From: an uncultured Clostridia bacterium
Lineage (GTDB): Bacteria > Bacillota > Clostridia > Oscillospirales > Acutalibacteraceae
NCBI GenBank assembly: GCA_947630835.1
Contig: CANRIZ010000016.1
Coordinates: 1-62,897, forward strand
Reading direction: 5' to 3'
DNA length: 62,897 bases
Shown: piece by piece, positions 1 through 6,968 of the stretch
Layout of the letters: every line of letters starts with the position of its first letter
Position numbering within the stretch: position 1 is the stretch's first letter
Notes under the pieces: generated by a model
Told to the model about the DNA's origin: nothing
What the model saw: the letters and a program-made list of their open reading frames with translations, nothing else
Databases searched by the model: none
Translations under genes and position numbers: made by a program

Positions 1-100
1 GCAATCTTCCAATATGCTCATAAATCAACTTTTTGTCACTTGATATTTGTGGACATTTTAGCTTGCAATTTATATTTGGTTCTTTTTAACGCACTTTTAC

Positions 101-129
101 TTGACAATACTTTAAATCGGTAGTAAAAT
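101..129 (+). promoter_or_regulatory. Sigma-70 promoter of the aro operon
   Basis: The -35 box TTGACA (101-106) and the -10 box TAAAAT (124-129) are separated by exactly 17 bp. The predicted start is near 136, so the RNA carries the leader peptide and terminator that follow before pheA. Bases 1-100 are AT-rich and I see no gene in them. Confidence 0.85.
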
Positions 130-158
130 GTTAAAAAGTTTTGAAAGGAGTGCTTATA

Positions 159-206
159 ATGTTTAAAAAGCGTTATTACTTTATCTTTAGTAACGTGATG
201 GAATAA
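159..206 (+). CDS. Aromatic amino-acid leader peptide (attenuator peptide)
   Basis: A 15-codon reading frame starts at ATG 159 behind the ribosome site AAAGGAG (144-150) and ends at TAA 204-206. The peptide is MFKKRYYFIFSNVME. Five of its 15 residues are Phe or Tyr, with a Tyr-Tyr-Phe run at codons 6-8. It lies between the operon promoter and an intrinsic terminator ahead of pheA, as in the classical pheA, trp and his leader peptides. I infer that ribosome stalling at the Tyr/Phe codons senses charged tRNA and sets read-through into the aro genes. The peptide itself probably has no other function. Confidence 0.8.
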   Translation: MFKKRYYFIFSNVME

Positions 207-242
207 ACATTATTTGCATTTTTCGGCTTTTAATGATTACTC

Positions 243-278
243 CACCACTTATTCGTTATGTTTAAGTGGTGTTTTTTT
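243..278 (+). terminator. Attenuator terminator of the aro operon
   Basis: Stem CACCACTTA (243-251) pairs perfectly with TAAGTGGTG (263-271), with an 11-nt loop, and is followed by seven T (272-278). Its whole left arm can instead pair with 191-201 (TAA, bulged C, GTG, A mismatch, TGG against CCACCACTTA), an antiterminator that forms only if the ribosome stalls upstream in the leader peptide. A third pairing, CGTTA 171-175 with TAACG 191-195, would release the terminator. Confidence 0.85.
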
Positions 279-299
279 ATGAAGGTAAGGGTGTTGATT

Positions 300-1388
300 A
301 TGACAGAGCTTGAAAAGGCGAGGCAGATTATTGACGAAACCGACAGGGAAATCGCAAAGCTTTTTGAAAAAAGAATGGACGCCGTTAAGCTCGTTGCGGA
401 GTATAAGGCAAAAAACGGTCTGCCCATATTCGATGAGGAAAGAGAAAAAAAGATAATATCAAAAAATGTGGCGTCGCTTAAAAACGACAGCCTTAAAGGT
501 TATTACGATACTTTTTTGCGTTCGTTTATCGGCGTTTCAAAAAAATATCAGGAAAGCCTTTTAAAGGGCTTGAAAATAGCCTTTTGCGGAACGGAGGGCG
601 CATTTGCCGAAATCGCCTCGAAGAAAATTTTTCCCTACGGCAGGACGGTTGCTTTCGGCGATTTTTCGGGCGCATACAACGCCGTGCTTGAGGGCGACTG
701 CGACTGCTGCGTACTGCCTATAGAAAACAGCTACGCGGGGGAAGTGGGGCAGGTAATCGACCTTATGTTCGAGGGCGACCTTTCCGTAAACGGCGTTTAC
801 GATATGCAGGTAAAGCAGAACCTTATCGGCATAAGGGGAGCGGGCATAAAGGACGTTAAAACCGTAATCAGCCACCCGCAGGCGCTTTCACAGTGCAATG
901 TGTATATTAACGAGCACGGATTTTTTAAAGAGCAGGCGGCAAATACGGCTTTTGCGGCAAAAAAGGTTGCTTCGCTCAACGAAAAATCGGTTGCCGCAAT
1001 CGCAAGCAAGGAGACGGCGGAGCTTTACGGGCTTGAGGTAATCGATCACGATATAAACGAGAGCGCGGTCAACACGACAAGGTTCGCGGTGTTCTCTCGC
1101 TCGTCTGCGCAGAACTCGCCCGACAACGAAAGGTTTATTCTCCTGTTTACGGTAAACGACGAGGTCGGAGCGCTTGCAAAGGCGGTAAATATAATCTGCG
1201 CTCACGGCTTTAATATGAGAATTTTGAGAAGCCGCCCCGTAAAGAACGTTCCGTGGCAGTACTATTTCTATGTAGAGGCGGACGGCGACAGAAATTCCGA
1301 GGAGGGACAGCGGATGATGAAGGAGCTTTCCGTCTGCTGTGAGAAGCTCAAAATTGCCGGTCACTATTCGGCGAAAAAAACTATCTGA
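300..1388 (+). CDS. pheA: Bifunctional chorismate mutase / prephenate dehydratase (P-protein)
   Basis: This cytoplasmic enzyme converts chorismate to prephenate and then to phenylpyruvate, the branch to phenylalanine. Residues about 1-85 are an AroQ-type chorismate mutase helical domain. Residues about 90-270 are the dehydratase domain, with the TTRF motif near residue 258. Residues about 275-345 are an ACT domain carrying RSRP in place of the usual ESRP, likely the Phe feedback site. I chose ATG 300 because the upstream in-frame starts at 258 and 279 lie in or directly on the attenuator terminator, and AAGGTAAGG precedes 300. It is first in the operon; aroB follows after 11 bp. Confidence 0.93.
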   Translation: MTELEKARQIIDETDREIAKLFEKRMDAVKLVAEYKAKNGLPIFDEEREKKIISKNVASLKNDSLKGYYDTFLRSFIGVSKKYQESLLKGLKIAFCGTEGAFAEIASKKIFPYGRTVAFGDFSGAYNAVLEGDCDCCVLPIENSYAGEVGQVIDLMFEGDLSVNGVYDMQVKQNLIGIRGAGIKDVKTVISHPQALSQCNVYINEHGFFKEQAANTAFAAKKVASLNEKSVAAIASKETAELYGLEVIDHDINESAVNTTRFAVFSRSSAQNSPDNERFILLFTVNDEVGALAKAVNIICAHGFNMRILRSRPVKNVPWQYYFYVEADGDRNSEEGQRMMKELSVCCEKLKIAGHYSAKKTI

Positions 1389-1399
1389 CGGGTGAAAAT

Positions 1400-2413
1400 A
1401 TGAAAACTTGCGTTAATTTGGGCGCCGACAGCTACGATATTATTATAGAACGGGGCGCAATAAATAAATTCGGAGAGCTCAGCTGCATAAATTCAAAGCT
1501 TTTGATAGTTACCGACAGCGGAGTTCCGAGACAGTATGCGGAAAAAATCGCCTCGCAGTTCGAGGACGTTCTGATTTATACCGTAAAAGAGGGCGAAGCG
1601 AGTAAAAATCTTAACTGCTTCGGCGAAATACTCTCGTTTATGCTTAAAAACAATTTTACGAGAAAAGACTGCGTCGTCGCCTGCGGCGGCGGAGTGCCGG
1701 GGGATCTTGCGGGCTTTGTTTCGGCGTGCTATATGAGGGGAATTGATTTTTACAATTTCCCCACCACCGTTCTTTCGCAGGTCGATTCTTCCATTGGCGG
1801 AAAAACCGGCGTTGACCTTGACGGCATAAAGAATACGGTCGGCGCTTTTCATCAGCCGAAAAAGGTTATCATCGACCCCGACGTTTTAAAGACCTTGCCG
1901 AAAAGGCAGGTTTCAAACGGACTTGCCGAGGCGGTGAAAATGAGCCTGACCTTTGACAGTGAGCTTTTTGAGCTTTTTGAAAAAGAGGACGCGGTTGCAA
2001 ATATAGACGAAATTCTGTTTCGCGCAATAGAAATCAAGAGGAAAGTAGTGGAGCAGGACGAAAAGGAATCGGGGCTTCGTATGGTTCTCAATTTCGGCCA
2101 TACAATAGGCCACGCCGTCGAGAGCGAGGAGGAGCTTAACAAGCTTCTGCACGGGGAATGCGTTGCGCTGGGAATGATACCCATGTGCAGCCAAAGCGTA
2201 AGGGAAAGGCTTGTTCCCGTGCTTAAAAAGCTCAATTTGAAAACCGAGATTGATTTTGACATTGAAAGGGCTTTCCGCGCCCTGACGCACGACAAAAAGA
2301 TGAGAAAGGATTGCATCAACGCCGTGTTTGCGGAAGAAGTCGGAAGCTATGAAATCAAAAGGCTTCCGTTGGACGAAATAAAAAATCTTATGTCTGTTAT
2401 TGCCGAAAAATAA
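1400..2413 (+). CDS. aroB: 3-dehydroquinate synthase
   Basis: This NAD- and metal-dependent cytoplasmic enzyme closes DAHP to 3-dehydroquinate, the second shikimate step. The 337-aa length is normal. Family motifs are clear: a glycine-rich GGGVPGDLAGF nucleotide-binding stretch, FPTTVLSQVDSSIGGKTGV, and the metal-binding NFGHTIGHA motif in the C-terminal helical domain. It sits 11 bp after pheA and 12 bp before the aroE-aroK fusion, so it is cotranscribed and shares the leader-peptide attenuator. Confidence 0.95.
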   Translation: MKTCVNLGADSYDIIIERGAINKFGELSCINSKLLIVTDSGVPRQYAEKIASQFEDVLIYTVKEGEASKNLNCFGEILSFMLKNNFTRKDCVVACGGGVPGDLAGFVSACYMRGIDFYNFPTTVLSQVDSSIGGKTGVDLDGIKNTVGAFHQPKKVIIDPDVLKTLPKRQVSNGLAEAVKMSLTFDSELFELFEKEDAVANIDEILFRAIEIKRKVVEQDEKESGLRMVLNFGHTIGHAVESEEELNKLLHGECVALGMIPMCSQSVRERLVPVLKKLNLKTEIDFDIERAFRALTHDKKMRKDCINAVFAEEVGSYEIKRLPLDEIKNLMSVIAEK

Positions 2414-2425
2414 ACGGAGAAAATT

Positions 2426-3667
2426 ATGGAATACGGTTGCATAGGCAAAAAACTGCCTCACTCCTTTTCAAAAACAATACACGAAAAAATAGGCTCTTAT
2501 TCGTATGAGTTAAAGGAATTAAGCGAGCAGGAGCTTGTTCCTTTTATGGAAAAGCATGAGTTTAAGGCAATAAACGTTACAATCCCGTATAAACAGGCGG
2601 TTATACCGTTTTTGTATGAAATAAGTCCAACCGCAAAGGCGATAGGCGCGGTAAATACCGTGGTAAACCGCGCGGGCAGGCTTTACGGCTACAATACGGA
2701 TTTTTACGGCTTAACTTCTCTTTTAAACAAAAACAATATCGCTCTTAAAAACAAAAAGGTTGCCATACTCGGTTCGGGCGGAACGTCAAAAACCGCCGCC
2801 GCCGTTGCAAAAAGTTTGGGTGCGGCGGAAATTTTAAGGGTTTCGAGAAGCGCAAAGGAAAATTCGGTTACTTATTCGGAGCTTTACGAAAAGCATGGCG
2901 ATACCGACGTTATCATAAACACAACTCCTGTGGGAATGTACCCCGATATTTTTGCAAGCCCCGTCAAGCTTTCGCGCTTTAAAAAGCTTTCGGGCGTTGC
3001 GGACGCGGTTTACAATCCGCTTTCGACCGAGCTCGTTTTGGAGGCGGAGCGTATGGGTATTCCGTCCTGGGGCGGGCTTTATATGCTTACGGCGCAGGCG
3101 ATAAAGGCTTATGAAATTTTTATGGATACAAAGGCCCGTGACGGCTTGCTTGACGATATATTTGCGTCCGTTCTGAGCTCAAAGAAAAACATAGTTTTAA
3201 CCGGTATGCCCGGCAGCGGAAAAACCACCGTAGGCAAAGCCGCGGCGGAGAAAACCGGACGTGATTTTATAGATACCGACGAGGAAATCAAAAAAGAGAC
3301 GGGTATGGAAATATCCGATTATTTTGAGCGCTTCGGCGAAGCGGCTTTCAGGGATAAGGAAACGCAGGTAATTAAAAAAATCAGCGCGCTTTCGGGGGTG
3401 GTTATCGCAACCGGCGGCGGAGCGGTGTTAAGAGAAGAAAACATGCTTGCGCTTAAAATGAACGGAACAATTTATTATATGGACAGACCCTTGGAACAGT
3501 TAATTCCCACCTCCGACAGACCGCTTGCTTCAACAAAAGAGGCAATAGTGAAAAGGTACAACGAAAGAATAGGCATATATCTTGCTGCGGCGGATAAAAA
3601 AATCAAGGTAAACGGCATATGCTCGTACGCCGTCGAACAGATAGAAAAGGAGCATTTTTCAAAATGA
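2426..3667 (+). CDS. aroE/aroK: Shikimate dehydrogenase - shikimate kinase fusion
   Basis: One 413-aa chain carries two shikimate steps. Residues about 1-250 are shikimate 5-dehydrogenase: the N-terminal PHSFSKTIH substrate region, catalytic Lys in VTIPYK, NTDFYG with the catalytic Asp, GSGGTSKTA for NADP, and NTTPVGMYP. Residues about 252-413 are shikimate kinase: Walker A GMPGSGKTT, FIDTD, FRDKE, ATGGGA and the DRPL lid arginine. The two domains are normally separate proteins, and the fusion would channel shikimate to shikimate-3-phosphate. The stop overlaps the aroQ start (ATGA), which implies translational coupling. Confidence 0.93.
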   Translation: MEYGCIGKKLPHSFSKTIHEKIGSYSYELKELSEQELVPFMEKHEFKAINVTIPYKQAVIPFLYEISPTAKAIGAVNTVVNRAGRLYGYNTDFYGLTSLLNKNNIALKNKKVAILGSGGTSKTAAAVAKSLGAAEILRVSRSAKENSVTYSELYEKHGDTDVIINTTPVGMYPDIFASPVKLSRFKKLSGVADAVYNPLSTELVLEAERMGIPSWGGLYMLTAQAIKAYEIFMDTKARDGLLDDIFASVLSSKKNIVLTGMPGSGKTTVGKAAAEKTGRDFIDTDEEIKKETGMEISDYFERFGEAAFRDKETQVIKKISALSGVVIATGGGAVLREENMLALKMNGTIYYMDRPLEQLIPTSDRPLASTKEAIVKRYNERIGIYLAAADKKIKVNGICSYAVEQIEKEHFSK

Positions 3668-4092
3668 AAATCTTGGTTATTAACGGCCCTAATCTCAATA
3701 TGCTCGGCGTAAGGGAACCGCAGATTTACGGCAGTAAAACTTATGACGATTTATGCGGTATGATAAAGTCATACTGCGGGGAAAAGGGGATTTCGGTTGA
3801 TTTTTACCAGTCAAATCACGAAGGGGCTCTTGTTGACAGCATACAGGGCGCTTACGGAAAATTTGACGGGATAGTAATCAACCCCGGCGCATATACGCAC
3901 ACCTCGGTGGCGTTGCTCGACGCAGTAAAGGCGGTGGGTATTCCGACGGTTGAGGTGCATATTTCGGACCCCGACGAAAGGGAAGAATTCAGAAAAACAA
4001 GCTACATACGCCAAGGCTGTGCGGGCACTTTTAAAGGGCTGGGCTTTGACGGCTACTTACGGGCGATAGATTTACTTACGGAGAAAAAGTAA
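3664..4092 (+). CDS. aroQ: Type II 3-dehydroquinate dehydratase
   Basis: This enzyme removes water from 3-dehydroquinate to give 3-dehydroshikimate and normally forms a dodecamer of about 145-aa subunits; this chain is 142 aa. It shows the type II motifs NGPNLNMLG, the flexible-loop arginine and tyrosine (REPQIYG), QSNHEG, NPGAYTHTS with the catalytic histidine region, and EVHISDPDERE. I chose ATG 3664 because it begins the conserved MKILVINGPN start and overlaps the aroE-aroK stop by four bases. An upstream in-frame start at 3619 would only add residues inside aroK. Confidence 0.94.
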   Translation: MKILVINGPNLNMLGVREPQIYGSKTYDDLCGMIKSYCGEKGISVDFYQSNHEGALVDSIQGAYGKFDGIVINPGAYTHTSVALLDAVKAVGIPTVEVHISDPDEREEFRKTSYIRQGCAGTFKGLGFDGYLRAIDLLTEKK

Positions 4093-4093
4093 A

Positions 4094-5305
4094 ATGAAAC
4101 TGAAAATCGAAAAATCCCTGCCCGAGGGAAAAATATATGCGCCCGCTTCAAAAAGCGTTGCTCACAGGGCTCTTATCTGCGCCGGACTTTGCGAGGGTGA
4201 GAGCGTTATTGAAAATATTTCTCTTTCGCAGGATATCGAAGCTACGCTTAACTGTCTTAAAGCGATAGGATGCGAGGTTGAAATTCGGGGCGGCGCGGCA
4301 AAAATAAGGGGAATAAAAAATTTTGACTTTATAGGAAAAGAGGAGCTTTTTTGTAACGAAAGCGGCAGTACTCTCAGGTTTTTTATCCCCGTATGTCTGC
4401 TTGCAAACGGCCCTGCGACATTAAAGGGCAGCGAAAAGCTGATTTCAAGACCGCTCGGAGTTTACGAGGAAATTTGCCGAAGGCAGGGCGTTGAAATGAC
4501 CGTCGGCGGAGATACGGTTGAATTAAACGGCAAGCTCAGGGCGGATACTTTCGAGGTAAAGGGCAACATAAGCAGTCAGTTTATCAGCGGACTTATGTTT
4601 GCGCTCCCACAGCTTGAGGGCGACAGCGTAATTAAAATTATACCGCCGTTCGAGAGTAAGCCTTACGTCCGTATGACCGCCGATATGTTAAATAAATTCG
4701 GCGTCAAGACCGAAATAAACGAAAATGAAATAAAAATCGCGGGTTCGCAGAAATACAAGCCCCGCAATTTGGCTGTCGAGGGAGACTGGTCAAACGCCGC
4801 CTTCCTGTTTGCGTTAAAGGAATATTCCGACAATTTGGAGGTTGCGGGAGTTGACGAAAACAGCAGGCAGGGCGACAAAATCTGTACGGATTACTTTAAA
4901 AAGCTCAAAAAAGGCTATTGTACGCTTGACGTTACCGACTGCCCCGACCTTGCGCCCGTGCTTTTTGCTTTCGCCGCGGTAAACCACGGCGCGGAATTTA
5001 CCGGCACGGACAGATTGAGGTTCAAGGAAAGCGACAGAATAACCTGTATGAAGCGGGAGCTTGAAAAATTCGGCGCAGAGCTTTCGAAGGGCGAAAACAA
5101 GGTCGCCGTAAGCGCGGAGGGCTTCCATAAACCGACGCAGACGATATTCGGCCACAACGACCACAGGATAGTAATGGCGACCGCCTTTTTGCTTATGCTC
5201 ACGGGCGGTGAGCTTGACGGCGCGGAGGCTGTAAGAAAAAGCTACCCCGATTTTTTTGAACAGATGATAAAATCGGGCGTGAAAATAGATTATTTGAAGG
5301 ATTAA
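4094..5305 (+). CDS. aroA: 3-phosphoshikimate 1-carboxyvinyltransferase (EPSP synthase)
   Basis: This enzyme transfers enolpyruvate from PEP to shikimate-3-phosphate, the sixth shikimate step. The 403-aa chain has the two-domain signature motifs: SKSVAHRALI near the N-terminus, ESGSTLRFF, GNISSQF, LRFKESDRI and GHNDHRIVMA. It starts one base after the aroQ stop. Chorismate synthase (aroC), the next enzyme, is not in the window and must be encoded elsewhere. Confidence 0.95.
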   Translation: MKLKIEKSLPEGKIYAPASKSVAHRALICAGLCEGESVIENISLSQDIEATLNCLKAIGCEVEIRGGAAKIRGIKNFDFIGKEELFCNESGSTLRFFIPVCLLANGPATLKGSEKLISRPLGVYEEICRRQGVEMTVGGDTVELNGKLRADTFEVKGNISSQFISGLMFALPQLEGDSVIKIIPPFESKPYVRMTADMLNKFGVKTEINENEIKIAGSQKYKPRNLAVEGDWSNAAFLFALKEYSDNLEVAGVDENSRQGDKICTDYFKKLKKGYCTLDVTDCPDLAPVLFAFAAVNHGAEFTGTDRLRFKESDRITCMKRELEKFGAELSKGENKVAVSAEGFHKPTQTIFGHNDHRIVMATAFLLMLTGGELDGAEAVRKSYPDFFEQMIKSGVKIDYLKD

Positions 5306-5325
5306 AACGCTTGGAGGAAAATAAT

Positions 5326-6354
5326 ATGAATATGATTTTTGAAAGGAAGCTTGCCATTCCGCAGGAGGTAAAGCAGATGTACCCGCTTACCGCCGCTTCA
5401 AAGCAGGCGATAGACGGCAGAAGGGCGGAGCTTAAAAAGATTTTCAGCGGCGAGAGCGATAAGTTTTTGCTTATCATAGGTCCTTGCTCCGCCGACCGCG
5501 ACGACAGCGTGCTCGATTACATAAGCAGGTTAAGGGAGGTTCAGGAAAAAGTAAAGGACAAGCTTTTTATTGTCCCCAGAATTTATACCAACAAGCCCAG
5601 AACCACCGGCGACGGCTACAAGGGTATGCTTCACCAGCCCGATCCCAATCAAAAGCCGGATATGTTCAAGGGCATAGTCGCAATAAGAGAGCTTCATATG
5701 AAGGCGGTGGAGGAAACGGGCTTTGCCTGCGCCGACGAGATGCTTTATCCCGAAAATTACAGGTATCTTGACGACGTTTTGGGCTATGTTGCAATAGGCG
5801 CAAGAAGCGTTGAAAACCAACAGCACAGGCTTACCTCAAGCGGCATAGAAGTGCCGGTAGGTATGAAAAACCCCACAAGCGGCGACATTTCGGTTATGAT
5901 GAATTCCATAACGGCCGCCCAGCATAAGCACACCTTTATTTACAGGGGATGGGAGGTTCATTCCGAGGGCAACCCTTACGCTCACGCAATTTTAAGGGGC
6001 TACGTCAGCAAAAGCGGAAGAGCCATACCCAATTACCACTATGAGGATATACGCCGCCTTTACGAGGTCTATGAGGAAAGCGGACTTCAAAACCCGGCCG
6101 TCATAATAGACGCAAACCATTCAAATTCGGGCAAGGATCCGATTCAGCAGATAAGAATTTCAAAGGAAATAATCGTAAGCAAGCGTTACAGCGGCGATAT
6201 AGACAAGCTTGTTAAAGGAATTATGATAGAAAGCTATATCGAGGACGGCAGTCAAAAGATAGGCGGCGGCGTTTACGGAAAATCAATAACCGACGCCTGC
6301 CTCGGTTGGGAAAAGTCCGAAAAACTCATACTGGACTTAGCCGATATGCTTTAA
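5326..6354 (+). CDS. aroF: DAHP synthase, class I (AroFGH type)
   Basis: This enzyme condenses PEP and erythrose-4-phosphate, the entry step of the pathway. The 342-aa length matches the short microbial type I alpha enzymes. Motifs include IGPCSADRDD, PRIYTNKPRT, IGARSVENQ, GMKNPTSGD and IDANHSNSGK with metal ligands. I placed the start at ATG 5326 because GGAGG at 5313-5317 is at the correct distance; the in-frame TTG at 5311 overlaps that ribosome site. It is the last gene of the operon although it encodes the first step, so attenuation of the operon would control pathway entry. Confidence 0.94.
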   Translation: MNMIFERKLAIPQEVKQMYPLTAASKQAIDGRRAELKKIFSGESDKFLLIIGPCSADRDDSVLDYISRLREVQEKVKDKLFIVPRIYTNKPRTTGDGYKGMLHQPDPNQKPDMFKGIVAIRELHMKAVEETGFACADEMLYPENYRYLDDVLGYVAIGARSVENQQHRLTSSGIEVPVGMKNPTSGDISVMMNSITAAQHKHTFIYRGWEVHSEGNPYAHAILRGYVSKSGRAIPNYHYEDIRRLYEVYEESGLQNPAVIIDANHSNSGKDPIQQIRISKEIIVSKRYSGDIDKLVKGIMIESYIEDGSQKIGGGVYGKSITDACLGWEKSEKLILDLADML

Positions 6355-6421
6355 AATTTACCGTCGGGAAATATCTTAGCCCCATAATGCGGTTTGTTAC
6401 ACGGAGAAACGGCGCTTTGAA

Positions 6422-6450
6422 TTGACTTCTTCACGCTTTAACCGTATAAT
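6422..6450 (+). promoter_or_regulatory. Sigma-70 promoter of a small membrane-protein gene
   Basis: TTGACT (6422-6427) and a consensus TATAAT (6445-6450) are 17 bp apart. The promoter lies 68 bp past the aroF stop and separates the next small gene from the aro operon. Confidence 0.8.
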
Positions 6451-6507
6451 ATAAGTGCAGAGCAGGCGGCTGTTCGGCAAACCGAAATTTTAAAAGGGGA
6501 AGAGTTT

Positions 6508-6672
6508 ATGAAAAAGCTTATATTCGGCTGTACTCTTATGCTGCTCGGCGCAATATGCGCAACGGAATTTTTAACGGCAGGCAGCGTAGAGGAGTTTATT
6601 GCCATTGTGTTTTATGTTATCGCCTTTATCGGCGCGGTTATTGCAATTGTAGCCATAAAACAGGATAAGTAA
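6508..6672 (+). CDS. Small two-segment membrane protein, unknown function
   Basis: A 54-aa protein starts at ATG 6508 behind AAAAGGGGAAGAG. It is very hydrophobic. One segment covers about residues 4-20 (LIFGCTLMLLGAICATEF) and a second about residues 30-48 (EFIAIVFYVIAFIGAVIAIV), leaving a short Lys/Gln-rich C-terminus, which suggests a helical hairpin in the membrane. I do not recognise a family. It has its own strong promoter and is followed by a weak GC hairpin, so it is a free-standing transcription unit. Confidence 0.65.
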   Translation: MKKLIFGCTLMLLGAICATEFLTAGSVEEFIAIVFYVIAFIGAVIAIVAIKQDK

Positions 6673-6709
6673 ATTCCCGACCTGCAATAAAATAAACTTG
6701 TAAAAAAAT

Positions 6710-6745
6710 CGGCGCGCGGTCTTTAGGACAATGCGCCGCATTTTT
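6710..6745 (+). terminator. Probable terminator after the small membrane-protein gene
   Basis: CGGCGC (6710-6715) pairs with GCGCCG (6733-6738), followed by CATTTTTA. The stem is short but GC-rich. Confidence 0.5.
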
Positions 6746-6872
6746 ATGCCGTTTTCCGCCTTTGAACTTTAATTTGTGCAAAATAAATAAAATAAGCGCT
6801 TTTACAAACTAAAACATTATATTTTGCTTTATGAAAAAATTTCAAAAAGATATAGAAATATACTTTTCTTTC

Positions 6873-6930
6873 TGTTATAATACTAAAGGTTAATACTGTC
6901 CTTGGGCGTTTTGCGCCGTTTTGGGACAAC
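6873..6930 (+). promoter_or_regulatory. Extended -10 promoter and leader hairpin of ppdK
   Basis: TGTTATAAT (6873-6881) is an extended -10 element; no good -35 box is visible. Downstream, TGTCC near 6897 pairs with GGACA near 6925, with an inner GGCG/CGCC stem, giving a 5' leader hairpin about 40 nt before the ppdK start. It has no T-run, so it may stabilise the mRNA rather than terminate it. Confidence 0.5.
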
Positions 6931-6968
6931 CACTTAATTTAAGTTAATAATTTTTGGAGGTATGTAAA

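Noticed and set aside
258-299. Longer start of pheA at ATG 258 (MFKWCFF...) or ATG 279
   Set aside because: These codons are inside or directly after the terminator stem and T-run, and have no ribosome site of their own.
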